A program made the translations under genes and the position numbers. Shown here piece by piece: positions 1-9,300 of a stretch of DNA of 64,000 nt. Positions within the stretch are counted from its first letter, which is position 1, and each line of letters starts with the position of its first letter. Origin of the DNA: Muribaculaceae bacterium (GTDB lineage: Bacteria > Bacteroidota > Bacteroidia > Bacteroidales > Muribaculaceae); the NCBI GenBank assembly GCA_017621845.1, contig JAGASI010000010.1:47327-111326 (forward strand). The letters run 5' to 3'. The notes beneath the pieces are model-generated. The model had not been told where the DNA came from. It did no database searches and was given only the letters and a program-made list of their open reading frames with translations.

Positions 1-277
1 GGAAAGTGGCATAAGTGGACACGAGTTGAGACTTCGTCTTAGTTATTTTTGCACTATCTTTAGTGCCATCGGGATTTGTCCATTTTGCTTCAATATCCGC
101 AACGCGTAGCATATCCTCGCTCACGTCATAGATATACATCACTTTAACCGACTTTACCGTTTTATGAGTTTCCGGTTGTTCCGGATTGTTTGGCTCATCA
201 CTGCCACAAGCGGCAAGACACAAGCTCAAGACTGCTACAGGCATGAATTTAATCGCCTTTTTCAAAGTAATCATCAT
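1..277 (-). CDS. Lipoprotein, 3' end outside the window
   Basis: The reading frame runs from ATG at 277 off the left edge. The protein begins with two Met codons, a lysine-containing n-region, a hydrophobic stretch and the lipobox LAAC, followed by GSDEPNNPEQPE, an acidic proline-rich linker typical of Bacteroidetes surface or periplasmic lipoproteins. The visible rest (KSVKVMYIYDVSED...) resembles no family I can name. A TAAGTTTG box on the minus strand (316-323) lies about 40 bases upstream and supports the start. It is divergent from the regulator at 595. The frame is open to base 1, so the gene is partial because of the window edge, not broken. Function unknown. Confidence 0.75.
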   Translation of the reverse strand, partial: MMITLKKAIKFMPVAVLSLCLAACGSDEPNNPEQPETHKTVKSVKVMYIYDVSEDMLRVADIEAKWTNPDGTKDSAKITKTKSQLVSTYATF

Positions 278-315
278 TATTGTTTCTGTGTTTTAAAAAA
301 TTCATTTAAGTACTG

Positions 316-323
316 CAAACTTA
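316..323 (-). promoter_or_regulatory. -7 promoter box for the lipoprotein at 277
   Basis: The minus strand reads TAAGTTTG, matching the Bacteroidetes primary sigma -7 consensus TAnnTTTG. It sits 39 bases before the lipoprotein start. No clear -33 TTTG is seen. Confidence 0.5.
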
Positions 324-542
324 GACAATAAGTATGTTGCCAAATCCGGTTGCACTTGCAGAGATGTCCTATTCGGTACTTTTCGTTGTTTGATATTGTA
401 GTCTCATATTGTCAACCAAATATCTCATTATGTCATTAGCCTGCTAATTAACAGATAACAAGTATTATTCAACCAATCTTGATGAATATATTGCCTATGT
501 CCCAATGCCATCGATGTTATGAAAACAATAGCTGTTGCAACC

Positions 543-550
543 TACCTTTG
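543..550 (+). promoter_or_regulatory. -7 promoter box for the TPR/AraC regulator
   Basis: TACCTTTG matches TAnnTTTG and lies 44 bases upstream of the first start codon at 595 (68 before the second at 619). The 316-base gap 278-594 between the two divergent genes otherwise holds the opposing box at 316-323 and AT-rich sequence. Confidence 0.5.
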
Positions 551-594
551 TATGATGCCGTCACAATGATTAAATTTGTAAAGCAATAGGTAAA

Positions 595-2400
595 ATGCCA
601 GCCTTGACTTATTATAAAATGCTTCGATTAAACTCCATATTAATAATTATACTCTCTGTAAGTTTTTGCTACTTGAAGGGCTTCTGTGAAACAACTTTCA
701 CGGAAGATTCTTTTCGGGCTATATATATTAAAGACCCCAATAAAGCTTTGTCTCTCATCGACAAGGAAGAGAGAAAACCTTCCGGGAAGATAGATCCTCT
801 GCGCTTTGACTTGATGCGCGCATGGTGTTATAATGTAAAAAACGATTATCTATCAATGGAGACGTGCGTCCGCAGGGGACTGGCAAATGACTCGATACGC
901 CTGGTGCCTATACGTAATATCCCTTATTCAAGACTTCTGGTAGAGGCATTGGTACGTACCAACAGATATGAAGAGGCTATCAATCAATGTGATTCTGTGA
1001 TTAGAATGGCTCGCATTACGGGCAACAGAAATGTTGAAGCCCAGATCTTATGTGACATGGCAAATATTTACAAGCAGATGTCATACAACAGTATGGGAGA
1101 GAAGTGCTTTAACCAAGCCATAAAACTGATGGCTGATTCCAAAGATGTTCGTGATATGGCAATCTTGTCCACTGCCTATGGCGATTACATTTCATTCTTA
1201 ATAGATCAAAACCGTATAGATGAAGCTCTCTCTGTCGGATATAAGAAGCAAGCTGTCATCGACAAAATGAGTACAATCCCCGGACCTCCACCGGGATATA
1301 TTGATCGGGATTATGGATACTTATTCACAAAAATGGCCTTCCTACTGCACTCAGCAGGACGCAAGAGTGAGTCAGAACAATATTATGTTAAATTTCTTTC
1401 AACAGACTTCTCCAAAACTATTGAAGGTAAGAAGTATGCTGTTCCATTCCTTATATCGGCCAATCGTTTCCGTGATGCCAAAATCATGAATGAGGAATGT
1501 ATAGCGACCTTTACAAATGATACTGTCAGCAATGAATATCTTAATCTACTACAATACCAGGCGGACATAGAACGTGGACTAAACGAATATCAAGCGGCGA
1601 ACATCACTATGAAACGATGCTACATATTGCGTGATTCAATATATGCTCGTGAAAGTAAAAGTGAAGCACAAAAGTTTGCCATTCAATTCCAACTTAAAGA
1701 GAAGGAATTTGAATTAAAGATGGCAAACGCCAACGCCACTAAGCGCAACATTTTACTTATTGGGGTATCCATTATAGCCACACTTCTGATTGTCCTGCTG
1801 TGGGTGACACGACGTAACCTCTCGATTTCCCAAGAGAGGAACAAAGCATTGGTCTATAAGCTTGACCAACTTATATCCAAGCATGAAGAACAACGCAAAG
1901 CCTATGGGGATAGAATATCAGACGCGTGTGAACCACCTACCGAATTTCCATCCATAGAAAAAACATACAGAGCTGAAAATAACTTAACATCACCCCCTAC
2001 ACTCAATTATATTCAATCTGATGACAACGGTCCGGGATATGTAAATTTCATGAGGATGGAAACATTGATTGTCGATAAAAAATTGTTTCTTGAACCAAAA
2101 TTTGGTCGCGACGAACTTTGCCGCATAGCCAATGTTTCAAAGAACGATATCAGCCCGATGTTACGAAAATATGCCGGAGTAGATAATGTCACCGACTACA
2201 TTAATCGCCTTAAGGTGGAATACTCAATAAAACTGTTGAGCGAAAAACCCAACCTCTCGATTGATGCCATAGCCGCTGAGTCCAATTTCACGAGCAGGAG
2301 TACATTTTATCGAGTCTTTCAGAAAATTTGCGGCATGACACCGGCTCAATACAAAAAAACTAAGAACCTGTCCCACCTTAGATTTTCCGGCAATACATAA
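595..2400 (+). CDS. Membrane-anchored TPR/AraC-family transcriptional regulator
   Basis: 601 residues. An N-terminal hydrophobic segment (about residues 9-30) acts as signal or anchor; a helical tetratricopeptide-like region follows to about 370; a second membrane segment lies at about 384-404 (ILLIGVSIIATLLIVLLWV); the end (about 500-595) is an AraC-type double helix-turn-helix with the usual IAxxSNFTSRSTFYRVFQK and GMTPAQYKK signatures. This architecture is common in Bacteroidales: an extracytoplasmic TPR sensor joined through the membrane to a cytoplasmic DNA-binding domain. Start could be 595 or the Met at 619, which sits directly before the hydrophobic stretch and may be better. The target is unknown; the secreted protein starting at 2577 is the nearest candidate. 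Confidence 0.85.
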   Translation: MPALTYYKMLRLNSILIIILSVSFCYLKGFCETTFTEDSFRAIYIKDPNKALSLIDKEERKPSGKIDPLRFDLMRAWCYNVKNDYLSMETCVRRGLANDSIRLVPIRNIPYSRLLVEALVRTNRYEEAINQCDSVIRMARITGNRNVEAQILCDMANIYKQMSYNSMGEKCFNQAIKLMADSKDVRDMAILSTAYGDYISFLIDQNRIDEALSVGYKKQAVIDKMSTIPGPPPGYIDRDYGYLFTKMAFLLHSAGRKSESEQYYVKFLSTDFSKTIEGKKYAVPFLISANRFRDAKIMNEECIATFTNDTVSNEYLNLLQYQADIERGLNEYQAANITMKRCYILRDSIYARESKSEAQKFAIQFQLKEKEFELKMANANATKRNILLIGVSIIATLLIVLLWVTRRNLSISQERNKALVYKLDQLISKHEEQRKAYGDRISDACEPPTEFPSIEKTYRAENNLTSPPTLNYIQSDDNGPGYVNFMRMETLIVDKKLFLEPKFGRDELCRIANVSKNDISPMLRKYAGVDNVTDYINRLKVEYSIKLLSEKPNLSIDAIAAESNFTSRSTFYRVFQKICGMTPAQYKKTKNLSHLRFSGNT

Positions 2401-2511
2401 GAATGTCATAACACCAGTCCGGCACACCTGCCCACCCAATTTTTTACTTTGCAAAAGTGTACTCTGAAATCAATATGCCTTAAAAACAGATATGTTCTTG
2501 GGAAAAATCAT

Positions 2512-2519
2512 TAACTTTG
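2512..2519 (+). promoter_or_regulatory. -7 promoter box for the secreted protein at 2577
   Basis: TAACTTTG matches TAnnTTTG 57 bases upstream of the start codon. It shows that the 2577 gene has its own promoter and is not simply cotranscribed with the regulator. Confidence 0.5.
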
Positions 2520-2576
2520 TGTCTATAAACAAAAATTCTAAATTACAAAACCAATCACGACACTTTAGCACCAGTC

Positions 2577-5462
2577 ATGAATCTTAAACATCTAATCCAG
2601 GCATCGGCCACATCATTGATATTGGCCTCGATGCTGACTTTAAGTTCTGAAGCCCAGGCCGAGACTTATCTGTTACACAAAGACATAGCCGGCAAAACCG
2701 AAGGTAGTTATTACAACTACAAAGACCGTTATTTCCAAGTAGGCACTACCGCCTTTAACAGTTGGTGGACACTCGCCAATAAACTACAAGACGGTGATAT
2801 CATATACTTTGGGCCTCAAGCCACTGGCAATATCACCATCAACAAGAACAACCTCACGCTACTTGGCGCCAATGCTTTCTGTGACGCCTGGTCAGGACAA
2901 CGCAATAATGCCGCCGAGTCATCATTCACCGGCACACTAACCATTGCCAATGGCGTTTCGGGCACTACAATCAACGGCTTCCTGTTCACCGGAGAGGGAT
3001 GTGTACGCAACGAGACTTCGGGCCGTGGCACGACAGCCCTGCATGACATCTCACTGGTCTATAACAAATGTGAGAACACGACAATCGTCCAGGGCGACGA
3101 CAACGCTATTTTCTTCTTAGGTAAGGCTTATCGCCCCAACAACTCAGATACCAACACCAACGACCCCTCAAAATGGGCCGCCAACTGCCGTTATGAAAAC
3201 GTCACTATCGCCCATAACGCTTTCTATGGCAAATATGCCGCCAATCAGCCTGCCTGCATACAGGTAGCTGGCTCCTACGGCACCCTTAACATCGAGGACA
3301 ACCGATTTGAGAATGGCGGTTGCCCCATCAACATCTTCAACCTTTCAGGCGACTTTAATATAAAGCACAATCAATTTAAGAATGTTGGTCAAGGCCTCAA
3401 CGAAAACACCGGAGGCTCCAAAGGCGAATTCTGTATACGTCTGTTCTATATCGGCGTCCGCTCGGGCGATGCTGCCGTCAACGGCTACATACGCCACAAC
3501 ATCTTTGACGGATGTCAGGGTCAGTCCAGCATGTACTCGCTCATACGCTTCTATGCTGGTAACACATCCGAAGCCAAATACCCCCCTGTCAACACCGCCT
3601 TGTTCATCAACCACAACACATTCAAGAACAAGACAAGCTTCAGAGACGCCTCAAACAACTATGTCTTCTATGCCGACAAAGGCACCTGTACCGACGGTGC
3701 AACAGTTGACATGCGCTTCAACCGCTATGACCAATCTGAGTTACAATTTGCCTGGGTAAAACCGGCGTGGATGACTGAGCCCGGTCGCTTTTATGCATCT
3801 TCGACCGAGATTTTTGAGCACACCACAGCCAAGAGTGAAACCGAGGGCACCGGCACTCTCATCGATTTCTATGGCGCCAAGACAGCACCTGACGGAACAT
3901 ACTTCGGTGGAGCTTTTGCCACCGGCAACCGTCTAAAAAGCAACACATTCACCAATACTACAGTTGTTCAAAGCTTTGACCGCGATGACGTCACCGGAGA
4001 CTTCTACTTTGTCCAGGTACAAAACGGAACATATGGAAACAAACACGGCGGAGGCTACACATACACCAACGAGAAACCACTGACCGTAACTCGCACATAC
4101 AAGACAACAACCACAACAAAAGGATGGAACGAAACTAAGATGTATCTTGACTGGGCCGGTCACGGTTCAAACATGGCCGTAATCAATATTAACGGCACTT
4201 TATGGATTGTTACCGGCGGCAACTCAATCTCAGACACCGATCCCAATCCCAAAAAGGTTTGCTTCGTACCTTACGTTGCCGGTGCTTATGCCAGTCTTAA
4301 CGAGAAAGTTGATGCGTTCACCTATGGAGGCAAGACTTATAACATCAAACGCCTCAACCGCAACTGGGTGACCGAAAAAGGCCTCTCTGAAGAGCCCTAT
4401 TATCCATATCCATCCATTGACCGCGACAACAACCTTCTTGTCGAGCGCTCACGCACCTCGGGCGGTGACTACTTTACTGTATATGAGCTCACTGATGCTT
4501 TCAACAATCCCGAGACATGCAAACCCATAGGACAAGTCTTTATCGCCAAAGGCACCGCTCCCATGACCACTTCATCCCGCGACTTCTACAAAACGGCTGA
4601 CAAAGGCTTCAAGACCTGGAGTGACCAAGGATTTACCATCTCAGGTGACTACATATATACCTATGAAGGTAACTCACTTGAAGGATACTCTGGAACACCA
4701 ACACCTACTGATGGCAAACCAACTCAAATTGTAAACGTTGCCAACTGGCGAACAGGTGAATTTGTTTACCGAAAAGCCATACTTAAAACTACCGTATACG
4801 GCTCATCAGATGCCGGCCCCTATAAACTCAACCCCGGCGAGCCTGAAGGCATCAAAATACATCGCGACGACTCAGGACGCGCCAATCTCCTCATCGGCGT
4901 AGTTGAAGGTGCCTCAGATGCCCGCAAATTCAACGTCTTTGCATATCGCCAGAAACGTGTCAATGGACAAGGCCGTGTATTTGACTCATACAACCCCACC
5001 CCAACCATGACTCCGGCTTACAATTCTCTCGACTTCATCTCAAGTGGTGGTACAGACAGCAAGTGGTTCCGCGTCAAAATCAACGGCGAGGCCCGCGATG
5101 TTCACGCCTCGATTGTTGGCCCTGACGGCTACAACTTTAATGTCGAGAAAACTGCCGGTGACGAGTATACCACCAACCACGACTACTCAGTGAAGTTTAC
5201 ACCCACTAACAATAAAGTCAACTTCTCAGCCTACCTCAAGCTCTCGACACCCAACGCATCCGATATTCTCGTGCCTCTGACCGGTACCTACACCGGCGAA
5301 CTCACCGGTGTCGAGGACATCAACACTGACAACGTTCAGATTGAGAATGAGATTGAAGGTTACTATGACCTCATGGGTCGTCGACTCACATCCACCGACA
5401 ATTACAACGGTTATATCATAATACGTTACACCGACGGCTCCGCCGAGAAGATACTGAAATAA
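2577..5462 (+). CDS. Secreted beta-helix-like protein with C-terminal sorting-type tail
   Basis: 961 residues. Signal peptide about 1-28 ending SEAQA. Residues about 70-400 contain repeated short strands with Asn-rich turns (ITINKNNLTLLG, LNIEDNRFENGG, FNIKHNQFKNVG, YIRHNIFDGC), typical of right-handed parallel beta-helix or pectate-lyase-like folds. The middle region (about 460-830) looks propeller-like, with WTLANKL- and FYFVQVQNGTYG-type segments, and weakly resembles the repeat region of the amidase at 25876-29451. The end, with YYDLMGRRL and a final short strand to EKILK, is the compact tail found on secreted Bacteroidetes proteins. Catalytic residues could not be assigned. Glycan binding or cleavage at the surface is a guess. 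Confidence 0.7.
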   Translation: MNLKHLIQASATSLILASMLTLSSEAQAETYLLHKDIAGKTEGSYYNYKDRYFQVGTTAFNSWWTLANKLQDGDIIYFGPQATGNITINKNNLTLLGANAFCDAWSGQRNNAAESSFTGTLTIANGVSGTTINGFLFTGEGCVRNETSGRGTTALHDISLVYNKCENTTIVQGDDNAIFFLGKAYRPNNSDTNTNDPSKWAANCRYENVTIAHNAFYGKYAANQPACIQVAGSYGTLNIEDNRFENGGCPINIFNLSGDFNIKHNQFKNVGQGLNENTGGSKGEFCIRLFYIGVRSGDAAVNGYIRHNIFDGCQGQSSMYSLIRFYAGNTSEAKYPPVNTALFINHNTFKNKTSFRDASNNYVFYADKGTCTDGATVDMRFNRYDQSELQFAWVKPAWMTEPGRFYASSTEIFEHTTAKSETEGTGTLIDFYGAKTAPDGTYFGGAFATGNRLKSNTFTNTTVVQSFDRDDVTGDFYFVQVQNGTYGNKHGGGYTYTNEKPLTVTRTYKTTTTTKGWNETKMYLDWAGHGSNMAVININGTLWIVTGGNSISDTDPNPKKVCFVPYVAGAYASLNEKVDAFTYGGKTYNIKRLNRNWVTEKGLSEEPYYPYPSIDRDNNLLVERSRTSGGDYFTVYELTDAFNNPETCKPIGQVFIAKGTAPMTTSSRDFYKTADKGFKTWSDQGFTISGDYIYTYEGNSLEGYSGTPTPTDGKPTQIVNVANWRTGEFVYRKAILKTTVYGSSDAGPYKLNPGEPEGIKIHRDDSGRANLLIGVVEGASDARKFNVFAYRQKRVNGQGRVFDSYNPTPTMTPAYNSLDFISSGGTDSKWFRVKINGEARDVHASIVGPDGYNFNVEKTAGDEYTTNHDYSVKFTPTNNKVNFSAYLKLSTPNASDILVPLTGTYTGELTGVEDINTDNVQIENEIEGYYDLMGRRLTSTDNYNGYIIIRYTDGSAEKILK

Positions 5463-5528
5463 TCACCGGCACACACATAACACCGGCTATTTCAACCTAA
5501 GCACCTCTTTTCTCACTTCCCTATCAAA

Positions 5529-5562
5529 GTCACCCCCTCGCCACCTCCGGCGAGGGGGTGAC
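5529..5562 (+). terminator. Rho-independent-type hairpin after the 2577 gene
   Basis: Perfect 14-base arms GTCACCCCCTCGCC / GGCGAGGGGGTGAC with a 6-base loop, 66 bases after the stop codon, followed by TTATTAG. The stem is very strong; the trailing T run is short. Confidence 0.7.
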
Positions 5563-5681
5563 TTATTAGTCTCCTGACTCACGTTACTCCTTCTTGATTT
5601 CTATTTACGACATATCACTGACAATTTACCACCGAACAACAATCCGACTTAGAATGTGTCCGATAACTTATATTTTTTTTG

Positions 5682-5689
5682 TAAATTTG
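5682..5689 (+). promoter_or_regulatory. -7 promoter box for the zinc-ribbon protein
   Basis: TAAATTTG matches TAnnTTTG. It lies 43 bases upstream of ATG 5732 but downstream of the longer in-frame start at 5594, and so decides in favour of the shorter protein. Confidence 0.5.
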
Positions 5690-5731
5690 TGCAAACATGT
5701 AAAACCTACAATCATCTCAAACCAATTCATT

Positions 5732-6613
5732 ATGACCCCTTCGACTTGTCCTCGCTGTCACAATATCATTCCATCAGGGGCTTCCTTCTGTCCGGGATGT
5801 GGTCTTCCCGTCCAAAATGACACAACTCAACTCAACACCGATATCTCAGGGCCCGTATTTGTCACCCCTCCTCCCATTTCCAACCGACCCGAGGCAACAC
5901 AACCTCTCAACAATAATAACCGCAATAGCCGATTTAACCATCAAGCGCCTCGCCAACGGCCACAAGAGAGGAATGGAGCTAAAAAAGGAAGTTCCAAAAT
6001 ATGGCTGTATATCATCATTGCTGTCCTGGCCGTAGCGCTTGGCACAACTCTGGCATTGCTTTTGATAAATAACAACAATTCAACAACATATACCACATAT
6101 ACCACCGATAAGACAGATAAAGATGAGGACACAGCTATTGTTGAACGTCTATATCCCAACAGCGTGTCAGGCAATTGTGACCACGACAATAACAAATATT
6201 ATTACGCCTCCCATCTCATTGACGGAGACGTCAGATCCTGCTGGGCACTCGACCTCCGTCCCACCAATAATTATTACAACCACGGTTTTGCCAAAATAGT
6301 ATTTAACGTTCCTTGCAAACGCCTCGATCACATCGTGCTGTACAACGGCTATCAAAAGAATACCCAAAACTACTATGACAACAACCGCGCCAAACATATC
6401 GTGATGTATAATGCCGATGATATGTCCCAGCCAATACTTGACCAATATATCAATGACACCATGTCAGCCCAAACCCTTAATGCCATCGATAACAGTGCCA
6501 ACCGGGACATCACCACAATATTGATGACGTTCCCCGACGACTTCTATTATAAAGGCAATAAATGGAACGACTTCTGTATCTCTGAAATACAATTTTACGG
6601 CACCCCCCTATAA
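5732..6613 (+). CDS. Zinc-ribbon membrane protein with discoidin-like C-terminal domain
   Basis: 293 residues from the chosen ATG. Residues 6-24 form a zinc ribbon, CPRC...CPGCG. A Pro/Asn/Gln-rich linker leads to one membrane segment (about 90-112, IWLYIIIAVLAVALGTTLALLLI). The C-terminal half (about 130-293) begins YPNSVSGN and continues with YYASHLIDGDVRSCW and ends ISEIQFYG, a jelly-roll galactose-binding-like pattern seen in F5/8 type C and NADase-type glycan-binding domains. It may bind sugars outside the inner membrane. A longer frame opens at 5594 but starts upstream of the promoter-like box and lacks family features. The partner is unknown. Confidence 0.65.
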   Translation: MTPSTCPRCHNIIPSGASFCPGCGLPVQNDTTQLNTDISGPVFVTPPPISNRPEATQPLNNNNRNSRFNHQAPRQRPQERNGAKKGSSKIWLYIIIAVLAVALGTTLALLLINNNNSTTYTTYTTDKTDKDEDTAIVERLYPNSVSGNCDHDNNKYYYASHLIDGDVRSCWALDLRPTNNYYNHGFAKIVFNVPCKRLDHIVLYNGYQKNTQNYYDNNRAKHIVMYNADDMSQPILDQYINDTMSAQTLNAIDNSANRDITTILMTFPDDFYYKGNKWNDFCISEIQFYGTPL

Positions 6614-6659
6614 TTCACTATCCCCCCCAAAAAAATACCATACCATGTTCCCGAGGTCA

Positions 6660-7358
6660 TTAATGACTGTCGGCAGGTAAGCTATATATCGAACGTGAGA
6701 CAATCTTGCCTAAATCATCGGTGATAGTAACATCCTCTTTGCCGTCACTTGTCAACATAACCGATGTGGCGAGATTACGGAGAGTTAGGGGTTTGTCAGC
6801 TTTAACGGTCAGGACAAAAGTATCCCGCATGACTTCCATATTGAATAATAGCCTCGAGTCAGTTGTATTTTTAATTCTTAAATCCTTATACCCATAGAAG
6901 ACTGTAGCATCTGTCCCAATTGGCGCAAATCGGGAAGAGTCGTCATACAGGTCAACCGAGTGGTTATGACGTTCAATAATCTTCAAGTCCAACAACAAGG
7001 CCGCATGGTATATAATTCCTGAAGCCTGACACAGGCCACCGCCAAGATCATGCTTTACCACACCGGCGTGAATCGTTCGCCCGGGCTTGAACCTGCGGCT
7101 GTCATTTGGATTACCAACGACTCTCCAAAACGAGAACACCTCTCCCGGTGCTATCTCGACCTGATTAATCCTGGAGGCTGCTTCACCTAGATTATGTTTT
7201 TTAGCCTCAAGTGTAGCGGACGGTTTAAATTCCTGACTCAATGTCAGCACCTCCATCTTGACGCTATCTGATGAACGACCGGCACGAGCAAATCGGCAGA
7301 ACGAACATGCGTCCACCACTCTTATTATAATTGACCTGAGTTTTATCTTTATCAACAT
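6660..7358 (-). CDS. VanW family protein
   Basis: 232 residues. The VanW core is clear: PGEVFSFWRVVG, a GGGLCQASG motif and HNHSVDLY, followed by VFYGYKDLRIKN. VanW proteins are found beside vancomycin-resistance genes in Gram-positives and as stand-alone genes of unknown biochemical role in Bacteroides. No signal peptide is evident and the N-terminus (CSFCRFARAGRSSD) matches the stand-alone Bacteroides type. The gene is convergent with 5732-6613 (46-base gap) and lies downstream of susD on the same strand, separated by 173 bases with a hairpin, so it probably has its own promoter. Confidence 0.8.
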   Translation of the reverse strand: MLIKIKLRSIIIRVVDACSFCRFARAGRSSDSVKMEVLTLSQEFKPSATLEAKKHNLGEAASRINQVEIAPGEVFSFWRVVGNPNDSRRFKPGRTIHAGVVKHDLGGGLCQASGIIYHAALLLDLKIIERHNHSVDLYDDSSRFAPIGTDATVFYGYKDLRIKNTTDSRLLFNMEVMRDTFVLTVKADKPLTLRNLATSVMLTSDGKEDVTITDDLGKIVSRSIYSLPADSH

Positions 7359-7390
7359 AATGGGGCTACAAAGCTTTTTTTTTATAAACA

Positions 7391-7424
7391 GGAGGCTGTG
7401 TCGATAAATAACGGCACAGCCTCC
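7391..7424 (-). terminator. Hairpin after susCD
   Basis: Perfect 10-base arms GGAGGCTGTG / CACAGCCTCC. On the minus strand it is followed by TGTTTAT and then an A run, so the U tract is weak. A second inverted repeat lies just upstream in transcription order, at 7474-7485 / 7504-7515 (ACTCaGTGGTTG / CAACCACcGAGT). Both stand between the susD stop and the vanW-like gene and may end or process the susCD transcript. Confidence 0.45.
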
Positions 7425-7531
7425 GGGGGCCAGGTTTATTTCCTTGAATATAAACCTATGTTGGGTTCAGTTTACTCAGTGGTTGAGGCCTTTGATGACT
7501 TCCCAACCACCGAGTACTGTTGTCTTTATTA

Positions 7532-9274
7532 TCAATTAGCCCAGTTAGCGTTCTGAGTCAGAGCCGGGTTGAGGGTAATCTGCTGAGAAGGTATGGGATA
7601 GAGATATTCACGTTTGCTGAATACACGCTCGTTGTTGGGAATAGCCATCATGTAGTCACCTGACATGTAGTTCCAAGGCTTAACAGCGTTCTTGAGGTTA
7701 GCGCCCAAACGGATGTCGGGGTTCTTCTGTGTGTCAAGCTTGTCGAGCTGATGCCAGCGCTGGAGGTCCCAGTAACGGAGGTCATCGTCAAGCAGAGTCT
7801 CGCAACGACGGCAACGGCGCACCTCCCAAAGGAGTGAGCTGACATTCATGTCGTTGGCGGGGTCGTTCATTGTGCTGAGGCTTGCTACAGTCTGAGTGGG
7901 CAGGCCGGCACGTTTATAGAGCTTGTTGATGGTGTTGTTGAGGTCGGCGTCTGAGAGTGTGCCGAGCTCGGCCTTAGCCTCAGCGTAGTCACAGTAGATT
8001 ACTGACAACCAGAATACGGGAGCGCATGTATAGTTGTTACCGGTACGGAAGTTGACGGGGATTGATGTGTTGTCAAACTTACGTACGAGATAACCTGTCG
8101 ACGAGCTGAGCTGAGAAGAACCGGCACGGCTGTAAGTCATACCTGTCTCAGAAGAACCGTAGCAAACAACGGTATCAACAATAGCTGACAGACGATCGTC
8201 ACGAGTAGCGAGGACATTGGTGATTGACAATACCTGACCCATACCTGACTTGCCGTCGATCACGCCTTGTTTAACAACGCCGGCATCATCGGTGCTGAGT
8301 GAAGTGAGGGCTTTAGGTTTACCATCCTTGAACAGGAAGTCGTCGAAAGCATCCTTAGAGACACCGGCGATAACTGTTGAAGCAACAGTATAGCGGATAG
8401 TCTGGTGGGTAAGGGTAGCCTCTTTGTAAGCCTTGTAGTAAATCATTTCGGGGTTACCCTCGAGAGATACCGAGTTGTAGTTGGAACGATAGTCGCTGTT
8501 GAGGCTATAGCCCTTGCCCATGAGTACATCACCGGCAGCTACAACATAGTTGAGATAACGGTTGGCACGCTGGAGGTCAGCGGCTTTGTAATTTTCTTCA
8601 ACTGTACGATATTTGCAATAAGTACCCTCATAGAGGCAAATCTTGGACATCATAGCGTATGCCATGTCAGAGCTCCAAGTACTCTTGGAACCGCTACCGA
8701 TGTTCTTGGTGGCATAGTCAAGGTCGGCATAAACGCTATCCATGACAACATCACGGTCGGTGCGGGCACCCATGAGTTCGGGGCTATTGGTATCAAGCAC
8801 CTGGTTTACATAAGGCACATCGCCAAAACCGCGCACGAGCTCATAGTATTGCATAGCACGGTTCATACGAGCGATACCGATATATTTGGCTTTAACCTTA
8901 TCGGCCAGTTTTGATGTACCGGTTTTAATTATAATCTCGTTGCAATGACGGATAACTTCATATGAAGCCCTCCACAGCGAGCTACTGGTAGGGATGTTGG
9001 TAAACGACCAGTTGGTGAATGCGCCACCTACACCACTGCCTTGGTTATCGGTAAGGGTCTGGAAGTAGAATAGGCCATAACCGCTGTCACCATAGCCGGT
9101 GAAGTTACGATAGAGGTCTTCGCATTGTTTGGCAACATTGGCCTCATTGTCCCAATATGCCGGATTGTTAGTCTGTTGGGACAACGGGTAGCGGTTATCA
9201 TTGAGGAAATCGTCGCAGGATGCAAAGGCCAAACCTACAAGCGACACCGCTGTTAATATTATTGACTTTTTCAT
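7532..9274 (-). CDS. SusD/RagB family outer-membrane nutrient-binding lipoprotein
   Basis: 580 residues. The signal peptide ends in the lipobox with Cys20 (LAFASC) followed by DDFLND, the standard SusD start. Internal segments such as YYELVRGFGDVPYV, CDYAEAKAEL and the C-terminal RRCETL...LQRWHQLDKL, with the ending YLYPIPSQQITLNPALTQN, are characteristic. The protein would sit on the cell surface as a lid over the SusC channel. The start is 26 bases after the susC stop, so the two are cotranscribed. No glycoside hydrolase, protease or sigma/anti-sigma gene is adjacent, so the substrate cannot be predicted. Confidence 0.95.
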   Translation of the reverse strand: MKKSIILTAVSLVGLAFASCDDFLNDNRYPLSQQTNNPAYWDNEANVAKQCEDLYRNFTGYGDSGYGLFYFQTLTDNQGSGVGGAFTNWSFTNIPTSSSLWRASYEVIRHCNEIIIKTGTSKLADKVKAKYIGIARMNRAMQYYELVRGFGDVPYVNQVLDTNSPELMGARTDRDVVMDSVYADLDYATKNIGSGSKSTWSSDMAYAMMSKICLYEGTYCKYRTVEENYKAADLQRANRYLNYVVAAGDVLMGKGYSLNSDYRSNYNSVSLEGNPEMIYYKAYKEATLTHQTIRYTVASTVIAGVSKDAFDDFLFKDGKPKALTSLSTDDAGVVKQGVIDGKSGMGQVLSITNVLATRDDRLSAIVDTVVCYGSSETGMTYSRAGSSQLSSSTGYLVRKFDNTSIPVNFRTGNNYTCAPVFWLSVIYCDYAEAKAELGTLSDADLNNTINKLYKRAGLPTQTVASLSTMNDPANDMNVSSLLWEVRRCRRCETLLDDDLRYWDLQRWHQLDKLDTQKNPDIRLGANLKNAVKPWNYMSGDYMMAIPNNERVFSKREYLYPIPSQQITLNPALTQNANWAN

Positions 9275-9300
9275 ATTAATTGTTGAATTTTAGGTGTAAA

